From DAITAZ01 sp036824045 (lineage in GTDB: Bacteria; Pseudomonadota; Gammaproteobacteria; Burkholderiales; Rhodocyclaceae), in contig DAITAZ010000036.1 of assembly GCA_036824045.1 (NCBI GenBank), positions 1 through 38,908 on the forward strand: DNA of 38,908 nucleotides, written 5' to 3'. Numbering within the stretch: the stretch's first letter is position 1; every line of letters begins with the position of its first letter. Positions 1-8,689 of this stretch are shown here, one piece after another. Made by a program: the position numbers and the translations under genes. A model generated the notes under the pieces. The model did no database searches. It was not told where the DNA came from and was given only the letters and a program-made list of their open reading frames with translations.

Positions 1-54
1 ACCGCCGACATTCGCCTTGTAAGGGCGACGCTCTACCAGCTGAGCTAAGCACCC
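1..54 (-). tRNA. tRNA-Val (anticodon TAC), cut by window edge
   Basis: Read on the minus strand, the acceptor 5' strand starts GGGTGCT at 54, followed by a D-arm (GCTC...GAGC). A five-pair anticodon stem TCGCC/GGCGA encloses the loop CTTACAA. The anticodon TAC lies at 21..19, exactly position 34-36 when counting from 54. The T-arm and 3' acceptor strand lie beyond the window. A tRNA-Val directly downstream of hupB is a common betaproteobacterial arrangement. Confidence 0.93.
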
Positions 55-78
55 GTCTATCTGCTGCAGCAAAGCCCG

Positions 79-351
79 TCAGTTTACTGCATCCTTGAGC
101 GCTTTTCCAGCCCTGAATTTCGGCACCTTCGCAGCCTTGATCTTGATGGATTCACCAGACCGGGGATTGCGACCGGTACGCGCGGCGCGCTTACCGACAT
201 AAAAAGACCCAAAACCGACCAAAGTAACCGTCCCACCCTTTTTCAGCGAAGTCTTGATCGCGCCAATGGCTGCGTCCAGTGCCCGGCTTGCTGCGGCCTT
301 GGAGATGTCAGCCTGTTTGGCAATCTGATCAATCAATTCCGACTTATTCAC
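79..351 (-). CDS. hupB: DNA-binding protein HU (beta-type)
   Basis: A 90-residue histone-like protein that bends and compacts DNA as a dimer in the nucleoid. The sequence starts MNKSELIDQIA and has the HU core GFGSF followed by the arm with GRNPRSGE, and length matches the family exactly. The start codon is GTG at 351, supported by a GAGGGGG ribosome site at about 357-363; no ATG is available nearby. It is the last gene of the tig-clpP-clpX-lon-hupB block but has its own strong promoter-like sequence at 405-434, so it is probably transcribed independently of lon. The IHF subunits are alternatives, but position after lon and the N-terminus favour HU. Confidence 0.96.
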   Translation of the reverse strand: MNKSELIDQIAKQADISKAAASRALDAAIGAIKTSLKKGGTVTLVGFGSFYVGKRAARTGRNPRSGESIKIKAAKVPKFRAGKALKDAVN

Positions 352-404
352 GTAAGCCCCCTCGTATATGGATAGTCGAGCACAGGGGAAGACCTGCGCA
401 GTCT

Positions 405-434
405 TTTATAGCAAGCCGGAAAACCTTGTGTCAA
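405..434 (-). promoter_or_regulatory. sigma70-type promoter of hupB
   Basis: On the minus strand a perfect -35 TTGACA (434-429) is followed after 18 bases by TATAAA (410-405). The likely transcription start near 398 would give a leader of about 47 bases before the GTG start of hupB. It lies downstream of the lon stop codon, which supports separate transcription. Confidence 0.8.
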
Positions 435-523
435 GCGGGTTTACAGCTTACCGGCAAGAAATTTGCATGCCCGGTAGGTGCTGTGGCGGGAAGACAAAAA
501 CCCTCTTCCCCCACGCCTCGCAT

Positions 524-2947
524 CTAATGTGTCAACACACCGGAAACACCCTGGGCAGGGGACGCTTCCCCGATCGGCGCAAGCTCAGACTCTCCACTTT
601 TGCCTGCGATAGGTTTTGGTTTGTCAGCCAAAGCCACATCCAGCACCTGATCGAACCACCGCACGGGGATGATCTCGAGAGCACCCTTGATGTTCTCGGG
701 GATATCTACGAGATCCTTCACGTTCTCTTCCGGAATCAACGCCACCCGGATGCCACCCCGATGAGCCGCGAGCAGCTTTTCCTTCAAGCCACCGATCGGT
801 AGAACCTCACCCCTCAGCGTGATCTCGCCAGTCATTGCCACATCTGCCCGGACAGGAATGCCGGTCAGAACAGAAACGATAGCCGTAGCGATCGCAATAC
901 CCGCGCTCGGGCCGTCTTTTGGGGTCGCGCCTTCGGGAAGGTGGATATGCAGGTCGCTCTTTTGGTAGAAATCCTCCGCAATACCCAAATCCGCCGAACG
1001 CTTGCGTACTACCGTCAGCGCAGCCTGAATCGACTCCTGCATCACCTCGCCCAGCTTCCCGGTGGTAACCGTTTTGCCCTTGCCGGGCAACACAACTGAT
1101 TCGATGGTCAGCAATTCTCCCCCCACCTCGGTCCACGCCAGCCCGGTCACCTGCCCAATCTGGTTCTCCTTCTCGGCCATGCCGAAACTGTAACGTCGAA
1201 CCCCCAAGAACTTATCCAGATTCTTGGCATTCACCACAACCTTGCGGCTACGCTTCTTCAGGACCAGCGCCTTAACCACCTTGCGACAGATCTTTGAAAC
1301 CTCCCGCTCCAAGCTGCGGACACCTGCCTCCCGCGTGTAGTAGCGGATGACGTCACGCACCGCATCTTCCGTCACCGAAATCTCGTCAGCCTTCAAGCCG
1401 TTGTTTTTGATCTGCTTGGGCAACAGATAACGCTGGGCAATGTTGACCTTTTCGTCTTCGGTGTACCCTGACAGGCGAATCACTTCCATTCGATCCAGCA
1501 GGGGCGCAGGAATATTCAGCGTATTGGCAGTCGCGACGAACATCACGTCGGAAAGGTCAAACTCCACCTCCACGTAGTGATCCACGAACGTGCTGTTCTG
1601 CTCCGGATCCAGGACTTCCAGAAGCGCCGAACTGGGATCGCCACGGAAATCCATCCCCATCTTGTCCACTTCATCCAGCAGGAACAAGGGATTACGTACA
1701 GCAACCTTCGACATGTTCTGCAGGATCTTGCCCGGCATTGACCCGATATAAGTACGCCGGTGTCCACGGATCTCGGCTTCGTCGCGCACCCCACCCAGCG
1801 ACATGCGGACAAACTTCCGATTGGTCGCTTTGGCAATGGACTGGCCAAGAGACGTCTTTCCAACCCCCGGGGGCCCAACGAGACACAGAATGGGCGCCTT
1901 GACCTTTTCCACGCGCTGCTGGACAGCCAAGTATTCAAGGATGCGCTCCTTGACCTTCTCGAGTCCGTAGTGGTCCTTGTCGAGGATCTTCTCCCCCGCG
2001 GCAAGATCCTTGCTGATCCTGCTGCGTTTCTTCCACGGCAGGTTGGTAAGCGTATCGATGTAATTGCGAACTACCGTCGCCTCAGCGGACATGGGAGACA
2101 TGAGGCGAAGCTTCTTCAACTCGGCCTGGGCTTTGCTCAAAGCCTCCTTCGTCATGCCTGCAGATTTTATCCGGCGCTCCATCTCCTCGATGTCAGCGCC
2201 GTCTTCGCCTTCACCAAGCTCCTTCTGGATCGCCTTGACCTGCTCATTCAGGTAGTACTCCCGTTGGCTCTTTTCCATCTGCCGCTTGACGCGGCCACGG
2301 ATGCGCTTCTCCACCTGAAGAATGTCGAGTTCGGTTTCCAGCTGCGCGAGCAAGCGCTCAAGCCGCTCAATGACCGGGAAAAGCTCGAGAATCTCCTGTT
2401 TCTGCTCAAGCTTCAGAGGCAGGTGCGCCGCAATGGTGTCAGCGAGCCGACCGGCCTCGTCTATCCCGGACAGGGAAGTCAGAATTTCAGGAGGAATCTT
2501 CTTGTTGAGCTTAACGTACTGATCAAACTGACTGATGATCGCCCGCCGCATGGCTTCGATCTCGTGGTTCGGAGCCTCATCGGCAGGGACAGGCTTGACC
2601 TTGGCCACGAACAAGGTCCGAAGATCCTCGATTTCCTCGACCTGCGCTCGCTGCGCGCCTTCCACCAGCACTTTCACCGTACCATCCGGCAATTTCAACA
2701 TCTGCAGGATGTTGGCAACACACCCGATTGAATACAGATCTTCGGCGGCTGGCTCATCCTTCGCAGCAGACTTCTGCGCAACCAGAAGAATGTTCTTGCC
2801 GGCGTCCATCGCATTCTCGAGTGCCTTGATGGACTTGGGGCGCCCCACAAACAGGGGGATCACCATATGAGGGAAGACCACCACGTCCCTTAAGGGGAGC
2901 AGCGGAAGTTCGATGGTCTCTTGGGGCAGGTCGAGTTTGCTTGACAT
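524..2947 (-). CDS. lon: ATP-dependent Lon protease (LonA)
   Basis: An 807-residue cytoplasmic AAA+ serine protease that degrades misfolded and selected regulatory proteins. An N-terminal substrate-binding domain (from LPLLPLRDVVVFP) is followed by a helical region, a AAA+ module with Walker A GPPGVGKTS (residues 358-366, Lys364), and a C-terminal protease domain with Ser681 in DGPSAG and Lys724 in GLKEK, matching the E. coli Ser679/Lys722 dyad. Length is close to the usual 780-810. An AGGAAA ribosome site precedes the ATG. It lies 90 bases downstream of clpX and has a heat-shock-like promoter at 2983-3010, as expected for a sigma32 gene. Confidence 0.98.
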   Translation of the reverse strand: MSSKLDLPQETIELPLLPLRDVVVFPHMVIPLFVGRPKSIKALENAMDAGKNILLVAQKSAAKDEPAAEDLYSIGCVANILQMLKLPDGTVKVLVEGAQRAQVEEIEDLRTLFVAKVKPVPADEAPNHEIEAMRRAIISQFDQYVKLNKKIPPEILTSLSGIDEAGRLADTIAAHLPLKLEQKQEILELFPVIERLERLLAQLETELDILQVEKRIRGRVKRQMEKSQREYYLNEQVKAIQKELGEGEDGADIEEMERRIKSAGMTKEALSKAQAELKKLRLMSPMSAEATVVRNYIDTLTNLPWKKRSRISKDLAAGEKILDKDHYGLEKVKERILEYLAVQQRVEKVKAPILCLVGPPGVGKTSLGQSIAKATNRKFVRMSLGGVRDEAEIRGHRRTYIGSMPGKILQNMSKVAVRNPLFLLDEVDKMGMDFRGDPSSALLEVLDPEQNSTFVDHYVEVEFDLSDVMFVATANTLNIPAPLLDRMEVIRLSGYTEDEKVNIAQRYLLPKQIKNNGLKADEISVTEDAVRDVIRYYTREAGVRSLEREVSKICRKVVKALVLKKRSRKVVVNAKNLDKFLGVRRYSFGMAEKENQIGQVTGLAWTEVGGELLTIESVVLPGKGKTVTTGKLGEVMQESIQAALTVVRKRSADLGIAEDFYQKSDLHIHLPEGATPKDGPSAGIAIATAIVSVLTGIPVRADVAMTGEITLRGEVLPIGGLKEKLLAAHRGGIRVALIPEENVKDLVDIPENIKGALEIIPVRWFDQVLDVALADKPKPIAGKSGESELAPIGEASPAQGVSGVLTH

Positions 2948-2981
2948 GGATGTATTTCCTATTGGATTGACCTCTCATCCC

Positions 2982-3007
2982 GAATTGGGGGCGATCCCCC
3001 CCAATTC
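2982..3007. repeat. 10-bp inverted repeat in the clpX-lon gap
   Basis: GAATTGGGGG (2982-2991) pairs perfectly with CCCCCAATTC (2998-3007) around a six-base loop. No T-run follows on the minus strand, so it is not a classical terminator for clpX. It overlaps the heat-shock-like promoter of lon, and any read-through RNA from clpX would fold here. Confidence 0.7.
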
Positions 3008-3010
3008 AAG
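2983..3010 (-). promoter_or_regulatory. Candidate sigma32 heat-shock promoter of lon
   Basis: On the minus strand CTTGAA (3010-3005) is followed after 14 bases by CCCCAATT (2990-2983). The sigma32 consensus is CTTGAAA, a 13-15 base spacer, then CCCCATNT, so the -10 matches 7 of 8. Transcription would start about 30 bases before the lon ATG. lon is a classical sigma32 target. The site coincides almost exactly with an inverted repeat at 2982-3007. Confidence 0.72.
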
Positions 3011-3037
3011 GCCTCGACCCGCGGGAAGCCACCCAGT

Positions 3038-4303
3038 TCAGCTGGATGCGGCCACTTTGGGTTGATCAGCGTAAATCAGGATTGGCTTGCCGTCGCCGGC
3101 GATCATGTTCTCATCGAGCACAACCTTCGTGACATTCTCCATTCCTGGCAGTTCGTACATGACATCAAGGAGCGCGGCCTCGAGTATCGAGCGCAGCCCG
3201 CGAGCACCGGTCCGGCGCTTCAGCGCCTTGCGGGCAATTGCCTGCAGCGCACCGGGACGAATCTCCAGTTCCACGCCCTCCATGGCAAACAGCTTCTGGT
3301 ACTGCTTGATCAACGCGTTCTTGGGCTCGACAAGAATTTCGATCAGCGCCGTTTCGTCCAATTCCCGCAGGGTCGCTACCACCGGAAGGCGACCCACAAA
3401 CTCCGGAATCAAGCCAAACTTAACCAAATCCTCGGGCTCGACCTTCCCCAAAGTCTTGGCGTTGTCTTTCCCATCCCGGCTTTTGACCTCGGCACCGAAA
3501 CCGATCCCCACCCTTTCGGTCCGGTTCAGGATCACTTTTTCCAACCCATCAAACGCACCACCGCAGATGAACAATATATTGGTGGTGTCGACCTGAACAA
3601 AATCCTGGTTGGGATGTTTTCTGCCGCCTTGGGGCGGAACACTGGCTACCGTGCCCTCAATCAGCTTGAGCAGCGCCTGCTGGACACCCTCACCTGATAC
3701 ATCCCGCGTGATCGACGGGTTGTCAGACTTGCGGGAAATCTTGTCGATTTCATCAATGTAAACAATTCCCTGCTGGGCTTTATCAACCTCGTACTCGCAC
3801 TTCTGCAGCAACTTCTGGATGATGTTCTCCACATCTTCACCGACGTAACCAGCCTCGGTGAGGGTCGTGGCATCAGCCATTACAAAAGGAACATTCAACA
3901 GCCGGGCAAGTGTCTGGGCCAGCAGCGTCTTTCCCGAACCTGTCGGTCCAATCAGGAGAATGTTGCTCTTCGCGAGTTCAACGTCATCGCTCTTGGACAA
4001 GTGCTTGAGGCGTTTGTAGTGGTTGTATACCGCCACAGACAAAATACGCTTGGCCTGTTCCTGGCCAATCACATACTGGTCCAGGATCGAGCAGATCTCT
4101 TTGGGCGTGGGAAGATCGCCCCGGCTACCCTTGGGCCCCTGCTCGCCGGTGATCTCGTCGCGAATGATGTCATTGCACAACTCGATACACTCGTCGCAAA
4201 TGAACACCGACGGGCCGGCGATCAGCTTGCGCACCTCATGCTGACTCTTTCCGCAGAAGGAGCAGTACAGCAGCTTCTCGCTGCCCGATTTCTTGTCCGT
4301 CAT
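3038..4303 (-). CDS. clpX: ATP-dependent Clp protease ATP-binding subunit ClpX
   Basis: A 421-residue AAA+ unfoldase that recognises tagged substrates and feeds them to ClpP. The N-terminal zinc-binding domain has four cysteines (C14, C17, C36, C39 in CSFC and CDEC), followed by Walker A GPTGSGKT near residue 115-125, Walker B IVYIDEIDKI and sensor arginines further on. The start is placed at the ATG at 4303 because GGAG (about 4311-4314) sits at a normal distance from it, whereas the GTG at 4309 would be only three bases away. It follows clpP by 21 bases, and the two probably share a transcript. Confidence 0.97.
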   Translation of the reverse strand: MTDKKSGSEKLLYCSFCGKSQHEVRKLIAGPSVFICDECIELCNDIIRDEITGEQGPKGSRGDLPTPKEICSILDQYVIGQEQAKRILSVAVYNHYKRLKHLSKSDDVELAKSNILLIGPTGSGKTLLAQTLARLLNVPFVMADATTLTEAGYVGEDVENIIQKLLQKCEYEVDKAQQGIVYIDEIDKISRKSDNPSITRDVSGEGVQQALLKLIEGTVASVPPQGGRKHPNQDFVQVDTTNILFICGGAFDGLEKVILNRTERVGIGFGAEVKSRDGKDNAKTLGKVEPEDLVKFGLIPEFVGRLPVVATLRELDETALIEILVEPKNALIKQYQKLFAMEGVELEIRPGALQAIARKALKRRTGARGLRSILEAALLDVMYELPGMENVTKVVLDENMIAGDGKPILIYADQPKVAASS

Positions 4304-4324
4304 TCCCACGCGCTCCGTTGCCTA

Positions 4325-4984
4325 TCACTCAGAATCGGTACGGCTGACCAGCACCCGATCCACGAGCCCGTACTCCACCGCCTCGCCGGCCGACAGGTAG
4401 TTATCCCGGTCGGTGTCCCGTTCGATGCGCTCCACAGGCTGTCCGGTATGCTTGGACATCAAATCGTTCAAACGTGCCCGAAGATTCAAGATTTCCCGTG
4501 CGTGGATCTCGATATCCGACGCTTGCCCCTGGAATCCACCCAAGGGCTGATGGATCATCACCCGCGAGTTGGGCAACGAATAGCGCTTGCCCTTTGCCCC
4601 CGCAGCCAACAGGAAAGCCCCCATACTGGCTGCCTGGCCGATACAGAGGGTACTCACGTCCGGCTTGATGAACTGCATGGTGTCGTAGATCGCCAAACCG
4701 GCCGTCACCGAACCTCCGGGCGAATTGATATAGAAGTAGATATCCTTGTCCGGATTCTCGGACTCGAGGAACAACAACTGGGCAACGATCAGGTTGGCGG
4801 AAACGTCATTGACCGGTCCGACCAGAAACACCACTCGCTCCTTCAGCAGGCGAGAGTAGATATCGTAGGCCCGCTCGCCCCGACCGCTTTGCTCCACGAC
4901 CATGGGGATCATGCCGATCCCCTGCGGATTCCAGTCGGATTGACCCAGCCCCAGACCATTCGTTTGCCCAAGTTGTTTCATCAT
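4325..4984 (-). CDS. clpP: ATP-dependent Clp protease proteolytic subunit ClpP
   Basis: A 219-residue serine protease subunit that forms the double-heptamer chamber working with ClpX or ClpA. The catalytic triad is visible as Ser120 (GQAASMGAF), His145 (MIHQPLGG) and Asp194 (in ERDTDRDN), each offset by nine from E. coli ClpP. The first residues up to about 24 are probably a short propeptide. Its ATG overlaps the TGA of tig by four bases (4981-4984), indicating translational coupling. A second in-frame ATG follows immediately at 4981. Confidence 0.97.
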   Translation of the reverse strand: MMKQLGQTNGLGLGQSDWNPQGIGMIPMVVEQSGRGERAYDIYSRLLKERVVFLVGPVNDVSANLIVAQLLFLESENPDKDIYFYINSPGGSVTAGLAIYDTMQFIKPDVSTLCIGQAASMGAFLLAAGAKGKRYSLPNSRVMIHQPLGGFQGQASDIEIHAREILNLRARLNDLMSKHTGQPVERIERDTDRDNYLSAGEAVEYGLVDRVLVSRTDSE

Positions 4985-6285
4985 GTGGCGGTTCCCATCA
5001 ACTCTTCAAAGGTTACGGATTTGTCAGTGGCCCGGGCGCTCTTGAGCACCCAATCCACCACGTTATCTTCGATCACCAGCGCCTCCACCTGGGCCAGACG
5101 CTGAGGTTGACCGTAGTACCAGCCCACGACTTCGGAAGGATCCTCGTAACTCTGCGCGAACTCTTCGACCATCGCCTTCACCTGCTCGGGCTTGGCATAT
5201 AGCTCGTGGGTCTTCACGATTTCGGCAACAATCAGCCCCAACTTGACCCGCCGCACCGCCTGATCCATAAACCAGGCCGGCTCGACCGGAACGTTGCGAA
5301 CATCCATGCCCCGAGCCTGCAGATCCTTGCGGGCACCCTCGGCCAATTCCGCGGCCTCCGCATCAACAAGCGCCTTGGGCACTTCAATCGGATTGGCATC
5401 CAGCACCGCATTCATCGCTTGCTCCTTCACCCGCGACTGGATACGCTTTTTCACCTCGCGCATGAGATTGCTCCGGACTTCGTCACGCAGCTTGGCCACA
5501 TCGCCATCCGCCACTCCCAGCGCTTTTGCAAACTCCTCATCCAGTTCCGGCAGACGCGGCTCTTCGACCTTGTTCACCTGCACCTCGAACTGCACGGCTT
5601 GCCCGGCCAGTTCCTTGGCGTGGTAATCCTCCGGGAAAGTCAGGTCGAAGACCTTGCTCTCGCCCGCCACCATCCCCCGCAGGGCGGCCTCAAACTCGGG
5701 CAACATGCTGCCTGCACCGACGATCACAGGGTAATCGTTTGCCTGACCGCCTGCAAACACCTCACCGTCCTTGCGACCAGTGAAATTGATCACGACCCGG
5801 TCCGCATCAGCCGCAGCCCGATCCACCTGAGCAAAGGTCTGGCGCTGCTTGCGCAGCACTTCGAGGGTCTTGTCCACTTCCGCGTCGCCAACTTCCAGAA
5901 CGGGACGCTCAACTTCCTTCTCGCTCATGTCGCCCAGGGCGATTTCCGGATAGACCTCAAACACCGCAGAGAATTCGAGGCTTTCTTCAGCCTCGCTGGT
6001 ACGGGGCTCGATGCGCGGACGACCCGCAACACGGAACTTCTGCTCCCGGACCTGCTCGCCGAAAACTTTCTCAACGGCCTCAGCCACCGCTTCTCCACGG
6101 ACCTGGGGACCATACTGCTGGGCGATCAAATTGAGAGGCGCCTTGCCCGGGCGGAAACCAGCCATGCGCACCGTTCGCGACAGGCGCTTGAGCCTGGCCT
6201 GCACATCCTTTTCGATGTCGGCCACGGAAAGGGACATGTCAATACGACGCTCGAGCGGACCCAGGGTCTGTTGTTCAGCCTGCAT
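4981..6285 (-). CDS. tig: Trigger factor (ribosome-associated chaperone, PPIase)
   Basis: A 434-residue chaperone that binds the ribosomal exit tunnel and folds nascent chains. The N-terminal ribosome-binding region contains the signature RTVRMAGFRPGKAP, near residue 40. The FKBP-type domain lies around residues 150-240 (VINFTGRKDGEVF onward), then the helical C-terminal domain. The ATG at 6285 is chosen because AGGAA lies just upstream; the upstream TTG at 6300 lacks a ribosome site and its extra residues (MIGIF) do not resemble the family. It heads the proteostasis block. Confidence 0.97.
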   Translation of the reverse strand: MQAEQQTLGPLERRIDMSLSVADIEKDVQARLKRLSRTVRMAGFRPGKAPLNLIAQQYGPQVRGEAVAEAVEKVFGEQVREQKFRVAGRPRIEPRTSEAEESLEFSAVFEVYPEIALGDMSEKEVERPVLEVGDAEVDKTLEVLRKQRQTFAQVDRAAADADRVVINFTGRKDGEVFAGGQANDYPVIVGAGSMLPEFEAALRGMVAGESKVFDLTFPEDYHAKELAGQAVQFEVQVNKVEEPRLPELDEEFAKALGVADGDVAKLRDEVRSNLMREVKKRIQSRVKEQAMNAVLDANPIEVPKALVDAEAAELAEGARKDLQARGMDVRNVPVEPAWFMDQAVRRVKLGLIVAEIVKTHELYAKPEQVKAMVEEFAQSYEDPSEVVGWYYGQPQRLAQVEALVIEDNVVDWVLKSARATDKSVTFEELMGTAT

Positions 6286-6648
6286 GAAAATTCCTATCAA
6301 AAACTGGAAGGCACCCGAGCGGACCGGCGAGGCCCGGCAGCGGGGTACGCATGTTAGTAAGAAAAAGGAGAACGGTTACGAGGCTGGCAACGACTCATGG
6401 AGCAACCACAATGCCAGAACCCCGCGAGAATCAAGGAATACCGGAAACCCTGCCTGAAACCGCCGCACCACCTCGGCGCGATTCTATCACATGGGTGAAA
6501 CGGGGCTTTCCAGCCACCAGGCACTGCCGGCTGCCCTCGGGGGACCAGGAAAAGGAACTACCGACCGGCGGGCTTCTCCAATGGTCGCAGGCCTCGGTAT
6601 CTTGATCGGAACATGTGCGCCAAGATCGCAAGGAGAAGGGTATTCTGG

Positions 6649-6660
6649 TTTCAATTGAAA
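6649..6660. promoter_or_regulatory. Perfect 12-bp palindrome upstream of prkA
   Basis: TTTCAATTGAAA is a perfect palindrome 86 bases before the prkA start. It is AT-rich in an otherwise GC-rich region, which suits a repressor or activator operator. The binding protein is unknown. Confidence 0.4.
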
Positions 6661-6695
6661 TGATGTTGGTCAAGGCGTGGCACCGATAATGGCAT

Positions 6696-6712
6696 GGAGG
6701 CCCCCGGCCTCC
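6696..6712 (+). promoter_or_regulatory. Leader hairpin of the prkA operon
   Basis: GGAGGCC (6696-6702) pairs perfectly with GGCCTCC (6706-6712) around a CCC loop, about 21 bases before the prkA ribosome site. No T-run follows, so it is more likely an mRNA 5' structure than a terminator. Confidence 0.5.
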
Positions 6713-6745
6713 GGACAGCGATCAGACAGCAGGCAGGAGGACCCC

Positions 6746-8668
6746 ATGAGCATTTTCAGCAGTTTTCAGTCTCGCTTTGAGGCCGCGCAGGAAGAAGAGC
6801 TTTCGCTCCAGGAATATCTGGAGATCTGCAAGCACGACCGGATGGCCTACGCCACCTCGGCAGAACGCATGCTCCACGCCATCGGTGAGCCCGAACTCAT
6901 CGATACTCGTCGAGACCAGCGGCTCTCGCGCATTTTTTCCAACAAGATGATCCGGGTCTATCCCGCCTTCCGCGATTTCTACGGGATGGAAGAGGTGATC
7001 GAAAGCATCGTCGCCTACTTCCGCCACGCGGCCCAGGGGCTGGAGGAGAAGAAACAGATCCTCTACCTGCTGGGCCCGGTCGGGGGCGGCAAGTCCTCCC
7101 TGGCCGAAAAACTCAAGTACCTGGTGGAACGGGTTCCGTTCTATGCCATCAAGGGCTCGCCGGTCCGGGAGTCGCCGCTGGGCCTTTTTGATCCGGCCGA
7201 GGATGGCCCCATCCTCGAGGAAGACTATGGGATACCCCGACGCTACCTCAATACCATCATGTCGCCCTGGGCGGTCAAGCGCCTGCACGAATTCAATGGT
7301 GACATCACGCGCTTCCGCGTCGTCAAGCTGCGCCCGTCTGTGCTCAAACAGGTTGCAGTGGCCAAGACCGAACCCGGCGATGAGAACAATCAGGATATCT
7401 CTTCCCTGGTCGGCAAGATCGATATCCGCAAGCTGGAGGACTACTCCCAGGACGATCCGGACGCCTACAGCTACTCCGGCGGCCTATGCCTGGCAAACCG
7501 GGGCATGCTCGAATTCGTGGAAATGTTCAAGGCGCCGATCAAGGTGCTGCACCCTCTGCTCACCGCCACCCAGGAAGGCAACTACAAGGGCACGGAAGGC
7601 TTTGGCGCCATCCCCTTCGATGGCGTGATCCTGGCCCACTCGAACGAAAGCGAGTGGCAGGCGTTCAAGAACAACAAGAACAACGAAGCCTTCCTCGACC
7701 GTATCTACACGGTGAAGGTCCCGTACTGCCTGCGCGTTTCTGAAGAGATCCGCATCTACGGCAAGTTGCTGGCCAACAGTTCGCTGTCCGAAGCGCCCTG
7801 CGCTCCTGACACCCTGAAGATGATGGCCCAGTTCGCCGCCCTCTCCCGCCTGAAGGAGCCGGAGAACTCCAGCATTTACTCAAAAATGCGGATCTACGAC
7901 GGCGAAAACCTCAAGGATACGGACCCCAAGGCCAAGTCCTATCAGGAATACCGTGACTACGCGGGCGTGGACGAAGGCATGACCGGCCTCTCGACCCGTT
8001 TTGCCTTCAAGGTGCTGTCCAAGGTATTCAACTTCGACCACCGGGAAGTCGCGGCCAACCCTGTGCATCTGATGTACGTACTCGAGCAGTCCATCCACCA
8101 GGAGCAGTTCCCACCCGAGGTGGAGTCCCGCTACCTGGGCTACATCAAAGAGTACCTCGCGCCTCGCTACGCCGAGTTCATCGGGAAGGAAATCCAGACC
8201 GCCTATCTGGAGAGCTACTCCGAGTACGGCCAGAACATCTTTGATCGCTACGTAACCTATGCTGATTTCTGGATCCAGGATCAGGAGTACCGGGACCCGA
8301 ACACGGGCGAGATTTTCGACCGTTCGGCCCTGAACGACGAACTGGAGAAGATCGAAAAACCGGCCGGGATCAGCAATCCCAAGGATTTCCGCAACGAAGT
8401 AGTGAACTTCGTGCTGCGCGCACGCGCGCAGCACGCCGGCAAGAACCCGAGCTGGACGAGTTACGAAAAGCTGCGCGCGGTCATCGAGAAGAAGATGTTC
8501 TCCAACACGGAAGACCTGCTCCCCGTGATCAGCTTCAACGCCAAGGCCAGCGCCGACGAGCAGAAGAAGCACCGGGACTTCGTCAACCGCATGATCGAAA
8601 AAGGCTATACCGAAAAACAGGTACGGCTGTTGTGCGAGTGGTACCTGCGGGTGCGCAAGGCCTCCTGA
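6746..8668 (+). CDS. prkA: PrkA-family serine protein kinase (YeaG-like)
   Basis: A 640-residue cytoplasmic protein of the PrkA/YeaG family: an AAA-like N-terminal domain plus a C-terminal kinase-like domain, linked in enterobacteria to stress and nitrogen starvation. Walker A GPVGGGKS is at residues 110-117 (Lys116). The start at 6746 is set by an AGGAGG ribosome site just upstream; the family sequence begins MSIFSSFQSRFEAAQ, and the open frame further upstream is not part of it. Length is close to E. coli YeaG (about 644). It is followed after 21 bases by the DUF444 gene and then the SpoVR gene, the conserved three-gene unit. Its substrates are not shown by the sequence. Confidence 0.94.
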   Translation: MSIFSSFQSRFEAAQEEELSLQEYLEICKHDRMAYATSAERMLHAIGEPELIDTRRDQRLSRIFSNKMIRVYPAFRDFYGMEEVIESIVAYFRHAAQGLEEKKQILYLLGPVGGGKSSLAEKLKYLVERVPFYAIKGSPVRESPLGLFDPAEDGPILEEDYGIPRRYLNTIMSPWAVKRLHEFNGDITRFRVVKLRPSVLKQVAVAKTEPGDENNQDISSLVGKIDIRKLEDYSQDDPDAYSYSGGLCLANRGMLEFVEMFKAPIKVLHPLLTATQEGNYKGTEGFGAIPFDGVILAHSNESEWQAFKNNKNNEAFLDRIYTVKVPYCLRVSEEIRIYGKLLANSSLSEAPCAPDTLKMMAQFAALSRLKEPENSSIYSKMRIYDGENLKDTDPKAKSYQEYRDYAGVDEGMTGLSTRFAFKVLSKVFNFDHREVAANPVHLMYVLEQSIHQEQFPPEVESRYLGYIKEYLAPRYAEFIGKEIQTAYLESYSEYGQNIFDRYVTYADFWIQDQEYRDPNTGEIFDRSALNDELEKIEKPAGISNPKDFRNEVVNFVLRARAQHAGKNPSWTSYEKLRAVIEKKMFSNTEDLLPVISFNAKASADEQKKHRDFVNRMIEKGYTEKQVRLLCEWYLRVRKAS

Positions 8669-8689
8669 CATCGGGCTTGGAGACGGAAC

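Larger units (their letters stand above)
6286..6745. other. Divergent intergenic region tig / prkA
   Basis: About 460 bases with no credible gene; short open frames on both strands lack ribosome sites and family features. It must hold the promoters of tig (minus) and of the prkA operon (plus), but no clear -10/-35 pair was found for either. Recognisable elements are a 12-base palindrome (6649-6660) and a strong hairpin in the prkA leader (6696-6712). Confidence 0.6.

Noticed and set aside
488..510. GGGAAGA...TCTTCCC hairpin downstream of lon
   Set aside because: A 7-bp stem with a nine-base loop and no T-run on the minus strand; not convincing as a terminator.
6678..6694. TGGCACCGATAATGGCA as a sigma54 promoter for prkA
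   Set aside because: The -24 half is perfect, but the -12 half reads GG instead of GC at the required 10-base spacing. E. coli yeaGH is Ntr-linked, so it deserves testing, but the match is off by one base.
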